Assembly (NCBI GenBank): GCA_965200605.1
Contig: CBDATW010000002.1
Span: 372,001-436,000 of the forward strand
Source of the DNA: CBDATW01 sp965200605
Lineage (GTDB): Bacteria > Bacillota_I > Bacilli_A > CBDATW01
Direction of reading: 5' to 3'
DNA length: 64,000 bases
Below are positions 29,244 to 41,132 of the stretch, piece by piece (the first letter of the stretch is position 1; every line of letters begins with the position of its first letter). The position numbers were made by a program, and so were the translations under genes. Below the pieces are notes generated by a model, which searched no databases, was not told where the DNA came from, and was given only the letters and a program-made list of their open reading frames with translations.

Positions 29244-31190
29244 TTATTCGATATCAAGTTTTGATTGTTTTTCTGTTTTAATTTCTTTTTTAACTTCAGT
29301 TTTTTTAACAGGTTGAGAAGTTTCTTCTTTTTGTTTTTTAATTTCAGGTTTAACATAATATGGATCTGAGTGTTCAACAATGTTTTCAATCATTTCTGCA
29401 GTTAATGTTTCATATTTAAGGAGAGCTTCTGCAATCTCTTTTACTTTATCTTTATGTTCTTTAATGATTTTATATGCTTCTTTTGTTCCCTCTTCAATTA
29501 GAACTTTAATTTCTTGATCAATTAGTTTGCTTATTTCTCCACCAAATGAATTTTTAGCTTGAGGATTTTGAATTCCTACAAAGACTGGAGAATTTGGTGA
29601 TTCAATTTGGATAGGTCCGATTTTTTCTGACATACCAAATTCTGTAACCATTCTTCTTGCAATCATTGTGGCTTTTTTAAGGTCGTCTTGGGCTCCTGTT
29701 GTTATCCTATCTTTACCAAAATGAATTTCTTCTGAAACTCTACCACCTAGATATGAGGCTATCTTATGTTTTAGTTGTCTTTTAGTTTGAATAAATGATT
29801 CTTCTTTTGGTGTCATTAAAACATATCCCCCTGCAGCTCCACGAGGAATAATTGTCACTTTTTGAACAACTTCTGCATCTGCTAGTTTAAGACCAATAAT
29901 GGCATGTCCTGCTTCATGATAAGCCACAAGTTTTTGATCTGCTGCATTTCTTTTTTTAGAATGCTTGGCAGGTCCACCAATAACTCTATCAATTGCTTCA
30001 TCAACATGATCAATTGATACTTTATTTGTTTTGTCTCTAACTGAAAGTAGGGCTGCTTCGTTTAGTGTGTTTTCTAAATCAGCTCCTGAGAATCCTGGAG
30101 TTCTTTTAGCTAAGTTTTCAAAATTAACTTCTGATGAAAGTTTTTTATTTTTTGCATGAACACCAAGAATTTCTTCTCTAGCTTTTACATCTGGAAGATG
30201 TACTGAGATTTTTCTATCAAATCTACCAGGTCTCATAAGAGCTGGATCAAGGACATCTTCACGGTTTGTTGCTGCAATTATAATAATTCCAGAGTTTTTA
30301 GCAAATCCATCCATTTCTACAAGTAATTGGTTAAGTGTTTGTTCACGCTCATCGTGACCTCCACCCATTCCAGATCCACGATGTCTACCAACAGCATCAA
30401 TTTCATCTATAAATATAATACAAGGCGAGTTTTTCTTAGCATCTTTAAACATGCTTCTAACTCTTGAGGCACCAACTCCAACAAACATTTCTACAAAGTC
30501 AGATCCAGAAATAGAATAGAATGGAACTTTAGCTTCACCAGCTACTGCTTTTGCAAGAAGTGTTTTCCCTGTCCCTGGAGGACCAACCAGTAATACTCCT
30601 TTTGGAACTCTGGCTCCAGATTGAGTATATTTATTTGGTTGTTTTAGAAAATCAACAATTTCAGCAAGTTCTTCTTTTTCTTCAATGGCCCCTGCTACAT
30701 CTTTAAATGTAACTCCTCCGCCTTTTGATAGTCTTGCTCTAGATTTTCCAAATTCCATTCCTTTACCAGGACCATTTTTAGATAAAAATCCAAGAATTAG
30801 TAAAACAGGAAGCATAAACAATAGAGCTTGGAAGATCATTGCGCCCCAACCTCTAGTTACAGGTTCTTTAATTGTTACTCCATTTTTCTTATCAACTACT
30901 TTTTTATTTAGTTGAGTAACTAACTTGTTGTAGTTGCTTTCAGTGTTAGGATAAAGGGTTGTGAAATTAGATCAATTATCACCTTCCTTAATTTGTCCTG
31001 AAACTTTAATGAAGTTAGATTTTGGAGCAATTGAAACTCCTCTAAATTCTGTTTTTGTATTATCACTAATGGTAGTTTCAAATTGTGATTGATTCATTGA
31101 AACAGCATTTTTTTGTCTTGTCAGATAATATGCTGTTGCTGCAAACATCATAAATACTATCAATGGCATCATGTTTCTTCTTTTTCTCAT
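29244..31190 (-). CDS. ftsH: ATP-dependent zinc metalloprotease FtsH
   Basis: Membrane-bound AAA+ protease degrading membrane and unstable cytosolic proteins. 648 residues. Two membrane helices (about 8-24 and 117-136) flank a short external domain. Walker A GPPGTGKT is at 203-210, Walker B is in IIFIDEIDAVGRHRG, the second region of homology is RPGRFDR, and the zinc motif is HEAGHAIIG. The C-terminal tail is Lys/Glu-rich (KKQKEETSQPVKKTEVKK). AAAGGAGAAATA precedes the ATG, which overlaps the tilS stop (TAATG). The order pth-tilS-ftsH is typical of Firmicutes. Confidence 0.97.
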
Positions 31191-32116
31191 TATTTCTCCT
31201 TTATAATGTAGTACCAATTATGATCTTTTTTTAATTTAAAATCTTTTGCTAAATCTAAAGATGCTTCTATATTTTTAGTTTTCTTGCTAAAGTCTATTAT
31301 TTCATTAATAATCTTTTTATTAATTCTTGATACTGGATATCTATTTTTTTGTAGATACGAATAAATTATAATTGTTGCTTGAGTTTTTGGCAATACAAAA
31401 ATTTCTTCTGAAAGCTTATTATCAACAATATATTCATCCATTTTTTCTCTAACTTTTTTAAATAATAATTTTGTCTTTTTATTATTTATCTGAATTTGAG
31501 CTAATATTGCCTTCTTTTTAATTCAAGACATTTCAGATAATACAGTGTTTCTAATTTTGTTTCTTAAATACTTATTTTCTGAATTTGTAGAATCTTCATT
31601 TCACTTAATTCCATTTATTGATGCATAATTTAGAATATCTTGTTTATTGACATCAAGCATTGGTCTTAAAATATTCATTGAGAAAACATCTCTTGAATAT
31701 TTAAGTCCATAATGCTCAACAATGATATTTCTATTTTTTTGTAATAGGTAAGTTTCAATATTATCATCTTGATGGTGAGCAATTACAACTCGAGGTGTAA
31801 AATAACTATTTGAAATTTCTTTAAAATATTTATAACGAATTTTTCTTGCTTCTCCTTGAATATTGCCTAAGATTTTTTTATCTACTTGAAAATATTCAAG
31901 TTTAATATCATGTTTTTTACAATATTTTTTAATTAAAAGAAAATCATTTATAGAGTCTTGCCTTAAATTATAATTTACATGGCAAACTACAAGATCAAAA
32001 CCTTGTTTATTTAAAATATCAAGAAGAACCATTGAATCAACACCGCCAGAAACACCAATAATAAGTTTTTCATTTTTAAATGGTAGATGTTGTTTTATTT
32101 TTGAGACAATATTCAT
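31190..32116 (-). CDS. tilS: tRNA(Ile)-lysidine synthase
   Basis: Converts the wobble C of tRNA-Ile(CAU) to lysidine so it reads AUA. Essential. 308 residues: PP-loop SGGVDS at 23-28, HVNYNLRQDS, the EARKIRYKYF segment, HHQDDNIETYLLQ, and a LRPMLDV block. It overlaps pth upstream and ftsH downstream with TAATG junctions. The C-terminal half is poorly conserved, as usual in mollicutes. Confidence 0.92.
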
Positions 32117-32655
32117 TAGTTAAATAAATTCCCTATCTCTAATTTTTCATCTTTTATAAATAAATCAATAATTTTATTAGCTTTTTCTATTAGTTCTTCT
32201 TTAATTTTTTGATCTTTGTCTGAAAATTTAGATAATACTCAATTTGAAAGTTCATATTTTTGATTAAAACCAACTCCTAGTTTTGTTCTTCAAAATTGAT
32301 CACTACCTAATTTCTCAATAATATCTCTTATACCATTTTGACCACCATGAGAACCATCTTTTTTAGTTTTAACTTTTCCAAAATCCATTGATGCATCATC
32401 ATAAATAACTAAAATATCTTCTAAATTAATTTTATAAAATTTGGTCACTGCTAAAACTGCATCTCCTGAATTATTCATAAAAGTTTGAGGTTTAATTAAA
32501 ATAAAATCAGTTGATTTGTAAAATAAGCAATTGTGTTTGTTAATAAATTTAATTTCATTATCCAGTGCATACTTATCTAATGATTCAAAACCAATATTAT
32601 GTTTTGTATTTTTAAATTTATCTCCTGGATTTCCTAGGCCAACAATTAATTTCAT
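32116..32655 (-). CDS. pth: Peptidyl-tRNA hydrolase
   Basis: Releases peptides from prematurely dissociated peptidyl-tRNA. 179 residues with the family N-terminus MKLIVGLGNPGDKFKNTKHN (catalytic His in KHNIGF), KPQTFMNNSGDAV, YDDASMDFGKVK and HGGQNGIRDII. D-for-D and N positions of the active site are intact. The start codon immediately follows the TAA of ispF, and its stop overlaps tilS (TAATG). Confidence 0.95.
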
Positions 32656-33132
32656 TTATTTTCCTTTCTCTTTTACAAGAACAATTGCTTGGGCAACAAT
32701 TGCCTTGCCTTTTCCAATTGAATCTTGTCATTCATTTGTTGTTGCCTTAACATTTACTTTATTGCAGCCTGTTATTTTAGAAATGTGATCAACCATTTTT
32801 AATCTATGAGGTTTAATTAATATATTTTGACAAATAACAAGTGAATCAATATTAACAAGTTCATATCCTTTTTTATCAAGAAGGTCTAAAGCATATTTTA
32901 ATAAATCTGTTGAATCAGCATCTGGTCAATCTACTACATCTTTCCCAAAATGTGTTCCTAAATCACCTTCTTGAATTGCTCCAAAAATGGCTTCAGTAAT
33001 TGCATGTAGTAATACATCAGCATCGCTTTCACCTAAAAGCCCTAAATCTTCTTTAAATTCAACTCCACCAAGGATTAATTTTCTACCTTTAACAAGTTGA
33101 TGTAAATCTTGTGATTGTCCAATTAAATACAT
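32656..33132 (-). CDS. ispF: 2-C-methyl-D-erythritol 2,4-cyclodiphosphate synthase (IspF) homologue
   Basis: MEP-pathway enzyme of isoprenoid precursor synthesis. 158 residues. Metal ligands are GQSQDLHQL (Asp and His of the DxH motif) and ESDADVLLHAITEAIFGA (third His). GRKLILGGVEF, GDLGTHFGKD, WPDADSTDLL and a C-terminal KVNVKATTNEW also match. The N-terminal GHGFDVH is altered to GQSQDLH but keeps both ligands. No other MEP gene is in the window. It sits between the res and pth genes with gaps of 15 and 0 nt. Confidence 0.88.
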
Positions 33133-33147
33133 AATTTCTCCTTAATA

Positions 33148-35367
33148 TTATTTTAATTTTGCAGCAACAAAGTCTGGAAAATAAACTTTTTTTTCTCATT
33201 TACCATTTATTTCAGCTTCAATAGATTGTGTTTCATCATTTTTACCAGCATCAGCTTTATAATTGAATACAGCAAAATCAATGTTTTTGTGTTTATAGGC
33301 ATTCTGATATTTTTTATATGCACTTAAAAGATTTAATGTTTTTTCTGAATCATAATCATTTTCCTCAAAACCTTTAACCTCTATAAAAATAATTTTTTCA
33401 TTATATATAATCACAAAATCAACATATGTTTTTATTATTGAGCCAGCTTTTTTATTATAGTACTCTCAATAAATTTTAGATCCTAATGTTGGCATTTTTG
33501 CAAAAAATTTTATTTTAGATTTTTGTTCAGAATTTAACACGCGAACAAAATTATCATAAAATGCTTTTTCAGGCATTGAATCTAAATATTGAATTTCTGG
33601 TTCTTCATTTGATATTTGTTTATAACCATAATTGATTATTTTAGATGTATTAACTTTTTTAAGATTGGCATTATCTTTTCAAAGTTTGTATACCTCTAAT
33701 AATTCATTTGATTCATTTATTTTATAGGGTTGTTGTAAGTCGGCTCATTTATTTGTTGAATTTTTAATTTCAGATAATTTGCCTATAAAAGTAAATAATG
33801 TAAACAATACAATTTCAAAATTAATATTATTTTTTTGAGCAATATTTTTTAACAGATCATATAATGTGCTTATATAAAATTTATCTTCATAAAGTCTTTG
33901 TTTTTTTATATTATGTATTTTTAATTCAATATGATTTTCAATCTTATCTTTTACTTGTGAATCTCCATAATCTAGCATTGATCAATATACATATTTATTA
34001 GGGTAAGAATTTATATCTTTTAATTTGTTTTGAAATTCTTTTGATTTTATAAAATCTTTTACTTCCTCAATATATGCAGTATCATCATTTTTTACTGAAT
34101 CAACATTTCTATCTATATAACCAGATGGTAATTTAATATTCTTAAATTTTTCTTTTATCTTATAGTAAGCTAGTTCTCTTGTTGGTTTTTGATAATTTGA
34201 TCAAACATAATATTTATTTGTTGTGTTATGTTTTTTTAAGCCAGGATAAGGATTTCTCATAATTCTACCTAATGTTTGAACATTTAATTGTTTAGAAGAA
34301 ACGTTTCTTAATTGTAATAACATATTAGCTCTTGGTATATCTCAACCAGTAGCTGGTCCCACTTTAAATATTACCGCATCAATTTGAGAATCTATTTGAG
34401 AAGCATATTTTAATGTTGCAGGTACAGATGCATTAATCACTACTGGCTTACTATCTAAATATTTTAAGTAAGATAATCCAGCTTTTTTTAATTTATCTTC
34501 TAATATTGCAAGTGAGTCATTAAATTTGTTAAAACCAACTTTATCTAATTTTTCACTTGGCTGATTTACCACTTGGATTAACATTGCAGGATTTATGATA
34601 TCATCTAGCTTTTGATATTCTTTTTTAGATTTTTTAAATGTTGTAATGGCATCATCAATAATTTCTTCATTAGTAATATCATCTCCAATTAATTTAGATT
34701 TTATTTCCTTATCTTTTAATAAATAATGATTATCAGATTCCAAATCTTTTACTAACATCTCAATTAGGTTTATTGGAGTTTTGGGTGTTGCAGTCATTTC
34801 TAAAATAAATTTTGAAGAATTCTTAACTAATTCATCAAATGTTTTTAAATCATCTTTATTTATAGATTCTTTTCTTCCTATATGAGCTTCATCTCTTATA
34901 TATATAAGATCATAATCATAATGTTGAACTTGCTGTAAGAATGTGTGTATAGTTTTATCTTGATAGAAAAGAGTATTTTTACCAAAAGAAGAAACACCAA
35001 AAACAAAAACTTTTTGATCTTCTATTTTAAAATCAGGAATATCTTCAATCTTTGTTGATTTTGATGCTGATGGTGATTGTATGTATTCAATATTATATTT
35101 TTGATATTCATGATATTTTTTGTAATCTAAGAGCTTGTTTGCAAACTGCTTTGGTAATTCAGCATTAGAAACTGTTGCAATTATTATCATAGTTTTTTTA
35201 TTTCTAGATTTATTATGTGAAAATACTCTTGAAATAAATTCAGAGGCCATAAATGTTTTGCCTGAACCAGTTGGAGCTTTTAAATAACAATTTTTATTTT
35301 CCTTATAGTTTATAAAAGAATGAAATAATTTATCCACGATTTTTTGTTGTGAAGTTGTTAATATCAT
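33148..35367 (-). CDS. res: Type III restriction enzyme, Res subunit
   Basis: The ATP-dependent translocase/nuclease subunit of a Type III R-M system, 739 residues. Walker A APTGSGKT is at 31-38, Walker B is in IRDEAHIGR, motif III is EMTATPKTP, and a C-terminal helicase block QTLGRIMRNPYPG follows. The nuclease domain near the C-terminus is YVDFVIIYNEKIIFIEVKG, a PD-(D/E)xK-type core. The ATG overlaps the mod stop (TAATG). Shorter than the roughly 950-residue EcoP1I Res but complete in motifs. Several TGA codons encode Trp and there is no frameshift. Confidence 0.9.
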
Positions 35368-37076
35368 TATAATAATTTATCCTCTTTATTTTCTAATGGA
35401 TTTAAAGCCGATAAATCATAGTATAAATTTAAATCTTTTTTGTTATAATTCTTATCAAGCAATTTTATTCCTTTTACACAATCACTGTAAATTTTTTGAT
35501 CAATATTGTCTTTTAACGAAATTTTTATGCTATCATTAATATTAATAACTCTCAATTTCTCTTTTTTAAATGTTTTCATCCCATTGGGAAACCTAATGTT
35601 CTTACTATCTGCATAGCCACTCCCTTTAATTATTTTGTGCAATCTTTCAAAAGTTATGTCTAAAGCAATATTATTTTCATTATTAGTACAAATAATAAAC
35701 TTTCTTGATCCATTGTCTTCATTGTTGAGCTCCATAGTTGAATGTGCAGTTGTTCCAGAGCCTGCAAAAAAATCTAGAATGGTTATTTTATTATCATTTT
35801 CAACTCATTTTATCAATTGCTTAATAAGTCTAATTGGTTTTTTGCCATTTTTAAATTTAACAAAACCTTCTTTGCCAACATTCATCATATCTGAATAGAA
35901 ATTCTTTCATAATGTTCCTCTAATTGAACACCTTCCATATGTTGGCAGAAAATCATTGGAATTATGCAGGCCTTCTGCTAATGACTGAAATTGTTCAAAT
36001 TTATCATTTGAGTTCATATACAATATATATCTTCCTATTGAATAACCAATTTTTCTATTTCCTTTTGTCTTTCTTAATTGCTCAATTACATTATCTGATG
36101 GAACTCCCACCATAGAAATTCTAAATATTTTATCACTATTATTATATATTGTATCTTTAAATTTTTTATCATAGAAACAAATTTTATTTATGTTTTTTAC
36201 TGATAGTGATAAATCATATTTTTTGAAATATCTTTCTAAGTTGTTTTGAATTATTCAATCTGTTATTTTTATAAAATGTAATTTGTTATCTTCGATTTTA
36301 TCTAAATACATATCATAATGATCATCATAATAGTTCACAAAATTATATAATAAATTTGTCACAGGATTTCTTTTTAAAGAATAAAACAATATATATTCAT
36401 GGTTTTTAGCTACAGAACCATTTTGAGCTGAGGCAACTTTCATGCCTTGAGTTTTTGTTATTTCTATTGGTATAGAGGCTATAAAATTCTTTTCTGAAAA
36501 TATTTCATCCATAAGTATTTTTAAATAAGCTTGTTCATTATCGTCAATCGAAACAAAAATACTACCATCATGAGATAATAATTCTTTTGCCATTAATAAT
36601 CTAGATTTCATCATATTCAATCATCCGCCTCTGCCAAATTTATCTTTATAAACAAATTTAGATGAGGTGCCTTCTTTTTCTGATTGGTTACCATCTTCTT
36701 TTGCAGATTCAGTGTTATATGGGGGATCTATATATATTAAATCTATTTTATTTTTGTGAGTAAGAAGTAATGTTTTCAAGGCATTATAATTATCACCAAT
36801 AATTAATTTATTTTCATCATCATCAATTTTGTCTGAAACATTTATTCTTCTATCTATGTCTTCTTTTAATGTTATTAATCTGCCTTTTGCAATTTCTGGT
36901 GAATAATCAAAAGCAAAGCCAGTCCTTCTTTTCATAAAAATAAAATCTGCAATTTCTTGAACTTGCTTTTCTGGCGCTCTTTCAAGTATATCAATTGCAA
37001 TTTGTTTTTGATCCTCATTAAAGTACCTATTTTCAAAGCCTTTAATTTTATTAATTAACTGTTCTTTTTTTGTCAT
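35367..37076 (-). CDS. mod: Type III DNA adenine methyltransferase, Mod subunit
   Basis: Methyltransferase and specificity subunit, 569 residues. Motif IV IYIDPPYNTES is at about 115-124, followed by the long target-recognition region, with motif I ILDFFAGSGTTAHS near 433-446 (beta-class order). The N-terminal NKLIIGDNYNALKTL is typical of Type III Mod. AAGGAGTAAAT precedes the ATG. It starts 9 nt after ychF and is in the same orientation. No long simple-sequence repeat suggesting phase variation is seen within it. Confidence 0.92.
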
Positions 37077-37085
37077 ATTTACTCC

Positions 37086-38189
37086 TTATAAATTAAATCT
37101 AAATAATACAATGTCTCCATCTTTCATCAAATATTCTTTTCCCTCTAAGTTTAATTTTCCTGCTTCTTTAACCTTAATTTCACTACCAAGTTCTATAAAA
37201 TCATTATACTTCATTACTTCTGCTTTAATAAATCCTTTTTGAAAATCAGTATGAATAATTCCAGCACACTCAGATGCACTATATCCTTTTTTAAAAGTTC
37301 AGGCTCTAACTTCTTTTGGTCCAATAGTAAAAAATGTTTCAAGATTTAATAGAGCATATGAAGTTTTAATTAATTTATCAAGTCCTGATTCATTAATTTT
37401 TAAATCTTTCATGAATCTTTTTTTATCTTCATTATCTAAGATAGAAATTTCTGATTCAATCTTAGCTGATATAGCAACAATTTGACTATTATTATTTTTA
37501 GCAAAAGTTTCTAGAGCTTGATAATGTGAATTTAACTTAAAAGATGAAATATTTTCTTCTGAAACATTTGCTACATATAACATGGGTTTAATAGTAATTA
37601 AATTTAATTGTTTAATTATTTCAATTTCTTTATTTTCAAAAGTAAGTGAATTCAATAATTTTCCTTCCTTTAAATGATCAAGAGCTTTTGAAAAAACTTC
37701 TACTTCTTTTTTTAATGTTGAATCATTTGTAACTAAAGCTTTTTTCTTAATTTTATCTAATGCATTTTGAACTAGTTCTTCATCTTTAATTATTAATTCT
37801 AAATTAATAATTTCTGCATCTCTAATTGGATCAATTGTGTTTTCAACATGAGTAATTGAGCTATCATCAAAACATCTTACAACATGACAAATAGCATCTG
37901 TTGATTTAATATTTTCTAAAAACTGATTACCTAGTCCCTCACCTTTAGAAGCTCCTTTAACAAGGCCTGCAATATCAGTAAAAGTAAAAGTAGTTGGCAA
38001 TACTTTTTCTGGTTTAATAAGCTTAGCTAATTTATTTAATCTAACATCTGGTAATTCAACTACTCCTACATTAGGATCAATTGTTGCAAAAGGATAATTA
38101 GCTACTTCTACTTGTGATTTTGTAATAGCATTAAATAATGTTGATTTACCAACATTAGGTAACCCTACTATTCCGGCGGTAAGTGCCAT
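37086..38189 (-). CDS. ychF: Ribosome-binding ATPase YchF/EngD
   Basis: Obg-family P-loop protein that prefers ATP and binds ribosomes. 367 residues, the normal length. N-terminus LTAGIVGLPNVGKSTLFNAI, TFTDIAGLVKGASKGEGLGN, and the C-terminal TGS-like part RAWTFKKGYSASECAGIIHTDF. It overlaps parB by TAATG, so translation is coupled in a parA-parB-ychF order. Confidence 0.95.
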
Positions 38190-39070
38190 TATTTTTCCAA
38201 GGCTCCCATTTCTTCAATAATTCTATTTAGATCGCTTGTTGAACTATAACTAATAACAATTTTTTTGTTTTTTATCAAAACTTTTGTTCCCAGTTTATCT
38301 CTTAGTAAACCTTCTGCATATTTTATATCTTTTGATTTTGGTCTTTTAACTTTTTTTCCACTTGAAACTTTTTTTCCTTTAACAAGTTCTTCAAGAGCTC
38401 TTATAGATAAATTATTTTTAACAGATTTGTTTGCAAAATCTAAAATATCCTTTGAATTTTCTAAGGAAAGCAAAACTTTACCATGTCCAACAGATAGTTT
38501 TTCATCTAAAATCATTTGTTGAACTATTTTTGGAAGTTTTAATAATCTAAGAAGGTTTGTTACATATGTTCTTGATTTAGAAATTCTTTTCCCAAGATCA
38601 TCTTGTGTTAATTTATTTTTAACAATCAGTGATTGAAAAGCTTGGGCTTCTTCAATTCCATTTAAATCTTCTCTTTGGATGTTTTCAATTAAGGCCATTT
38701 CTTGAAGTTTATCTTGCTTAACTTTTAGAATATAAGCTTTAATTGTTTTGGTTTTATTTAATTGATGGGCTTTTAATCTTCTTTCACCAGCAATCAGTAT
38801 AAATCCTGCTGCATCTTTAACTACAGCAATTGGTGTGATTAGTCCATTTGTAGCAATAGAATTTGCTAATTGTTTAATTTCTTCTTTTTTGAATATTTTT
38901 CTTGGCTGAAATGGATTAAGTTTAATTTTTGAAACAGGAATTTCATTAATTCCACTTTTAGCTATTTGCTTTTTTGTAGAAAATTGCTCAATATCACTAA
39001 GTGCTTCTTTTAATTGATCACCTAGCAAAACTGTCATTCCTGATTTTTTAATTTTCTTTACTTTACTCAT
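38189..39070 (-). CDS. parB: Chromosome partitioning protein ParB (Spo0J)
   Basis: CTP-dependent parS-binding clamp. 293 residues. Box I is in ILIAGERRLKAHQLNK, preceded by NPFQPRKIFKKEEI, and ENIQREDLNGIEEAQAF follows. The helix-turn-helix is LTQDDLGKRISKSRTYVTNLLRLL. The C-terminal dimerisation part is shorter and basic. It overlaps parA by 8 bp and ychF by 1 bp. Two matching parS sites lie at 50591 and 51540. Confidence 0.95.
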   Translation of the reverse strand: MSKVKKIKKSGMTVLLGDQLKEALSDIEQFSTKKQIAKSGINEIPVSKIKLNPFQPRKIFKKEEIKQLANSIATNGLITPIAVVKDAAGFILIAGERRLKAHQLNKTKTIKAYILKVKQDKLQEMALIENIQREDLNGIEEAQAFQSLIVKNKLTQDDLGKRISKSRTYVTNLLRLLKLPKIVQQMILDEKLSVGHGKVLLSLENSKDILDFANKSVKNNLSIRALEELVKGKKVSSGKKVKRPKSKDIKYAEGLLRDKLGTKVLIKNKKIVISYSSTSDLNRIIEEMGALEK

Positions 39071-39827
39071 TGTTTTTTACCAATTCCTTTGCTAATTTTT
39101 GATATGCTTTTGCTCCCTCAGATTTTGGATCATGATCAAATATTGATTTTTTGTGCCCTGGGGCTTCAGCTAGTCTAACATTTCTTGGAATATAACTTTT
39201 AAAGGCCTTTGATCCAAATGTTTCTTGAATTAAATCTTTAATTTCATTAGATAGAGATGTTCTTTGATCAAACATAGTAACAAGTATTCCTTCAATTCCA
39301 AGATTTTTGTTATGAAGTCTTTGTACTACTCTAATTGTTGAGAATAATTGACTAATTCCTTCCATAGCAAAATGTTCTGTTTGAATAGGAATCAATACAC
39401 TATGGGCTGTAGATAAAGCCATTGTGTTTATTGCGCCCAATGTTGGTGGACAATCAATAAATATATAATCATAGTCTTTTTCAATATCTTCAAGTTGATG
39501 TTTTAATTGATATTGATAATTTTTTATCTTGACCATTTCCATATTTATTGATGCAAGCTCTCTTGAAGCTGCAATAATATCAAGATTTTTTTCTAAGTTT
39601 TTCTCAATTGATTCATTTGCACTAACATGCCCTGTAAGTAAGTTGTATATTTTAGAATTTTCATCCTGAGGAGTAACATTTAGAGCTGTTGTTGCATTGG
39701 ATTGAGCATCAAGATCAATTATTAATGTTTTTTTTCCAAGTCGTGCAATAGCAACTGATAGGTTAACTGCTGTTGTGGTTTTACCAACACCACCTTTTTG
39801 ATTAGTAATTGCGATTATTTTTGCCAT
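39063..39827 (-). CDS. parA: Chromosome partitioning ATPase ParA (Soj)
   Basis: Walker-type ATPase acting with ParB in origin segregation and possibly DnaA control. 254 residues: deviant Walker A QKGGVGKTTTAVN near residues 10-22, LIIDLDAQSNATTAL, and YIFIDCPPTLGAINTMAL. The C-terminal AEAPGHKKSIFDHDPKSEGA is typical of Soj. AAGGAGTAAAT precedes the start. It lies 9 nt after purB. Confidence 0.96.
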   Translation of the reverse strand: MAKIIAITNQKGGVGKTTTAVNLSVAIARLGKKTLIIDLDAQSNATTALNVTPQDENSKIYNLLTGHVSANESIEKNLEKNLDIIAASRELASINMEMVKIKNYQYQLKHQLEDIEKDYDYIFIDCPPTLGAINTMALSTAHSVLIPIQTEHFAMEGISQLFSTIRVVQRLHNKNLGIEGILVTMFDQRTSLSNEIKDLIQETFGSKAFKSYIPRNVRLAEAPGHKKSIFDHDPKSEGAKAYQKLAKELVKNNE

Positions 39828-39836
39828 ATTTACTCC

Positions 39837-41123
39837 TTATTTTATTCCTACCCTTTTATATATAGTATTTACTTCTTTTAAATAGTAATTTATATCAAAT
39901 AATTCCTTGATTTCTTGATTTGATAATTTAAATTTATCAACTGAGAGTTCTTTGAAACAAGTGTCTTTTTCAAATGATATTTTTGCAAGTTTCTGAACTG
40001 CATCATATGCATCTTCTCTTGAATATTTTTTCTTTTTAATTAAATAATTTAATACTCTTTGAGAAAAGATTGCATAGTGTGTTAGATTAATATTTTTAAT
40101 CATCTGTTTTTTATCAACAATTAATCCCTTTAAAATTCCATTCATTCTTTTTAGTGAATATTCTAAAGTTGCACTTGCATTGGGTCCAATGACTCTTTCA
40201 ACAGATGAATGTGAGATGTCTCTTTCATGTCAAAGATTATTATTTTCTAGTGCAGCATAAGCGTATCCTCTTAACAATCTGGCCTGGCCTGCAATGTTTT
40301 CTGAACCAATTGGATTTTTCTTATGGGGCATTGCTGATGATCCTTTTTGATTTTTAGAGAACTTCTCATATACTTCTTTTATTTCACTTCTTTGTAATGA
40401 TCTAACCTCTGTTGCAATCTTTTCAAGTGTACTTCCAATAATTGCAAGAGTTGCAAAATATTCTGCATGATTATCTCTTTGTAAAATTTGAGTTGAAATC
40501 TTTGATGAAGTTAATTTTAATTTCTTGCAAACATAATCTTGAATGAATGGTTTTGTATTTGCAAAGTTTCCAACTGCTCCTGAAATTTTGCCTTGTTCAA
40601 CTTTTGCTCTTGCTAATTTAAATCTTTCTTGATTACGTTTCATTTCATCAAATCATAATGCAAATTTTAATCCAAAACTTGTAATTTCAGCATGGATTCC
40701 ATGAGTTCTTCCAATGCATGGTGTTTTGGCATATTTTTTGGCTTGGCTTTTTAGTGTTTTTAAAATTTCTTTAATTTGATTATCAATTAGTTGATTTGCT
40801 TCCTTGTAAAGAAGTCCATTTGCTGTATCAACTACATCGCTTGATGTTAATCCATAATGAAATCACTTTTTTTCTTCTTTTAAAGAGTGCGAAATCATTC
40901 TTGTAAAAGCAATAACATCATGTTTTGTTTCTTTCTCAAGTTTTTCCATTAACCTAGGATTAATTTTTACATTTTTCTTAATTTTATTAATTTGAGATTT
41001 AGGAATTAATTTTTTTTGAGCAAATGCCTCAAGAGAAAGTAGTTCTACTTCAAGTCATTTTGAAAGTTTGTTCTTATTAGATCAAACTTTTTGCATTTCT
41101 TTTGTTGAATATCTATCTAACAT
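39837..41123 (-). CDS. purB: Adenylosuccinate lyase
   Basis: Converts adenylosuccinate to AMP and fumarate (and SAICAR to AICAR in the de novo path, which is not seen here). 428 residues. Motifs: MLDRYSTKEMQKVW, TSSDVVDTANGL, RTHGIHAEI, the signature SSAMPHKKNPIGSEN, and HERDISHSSVER. It follows purA by 9 nt. The purA-purB pair converts IMP to AMP, consistent with purine salvage fed by the two Hpt-like enzymes upstream. Confidence 0.96.
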
Positions 41124-41132
41124 AATTTGTCC

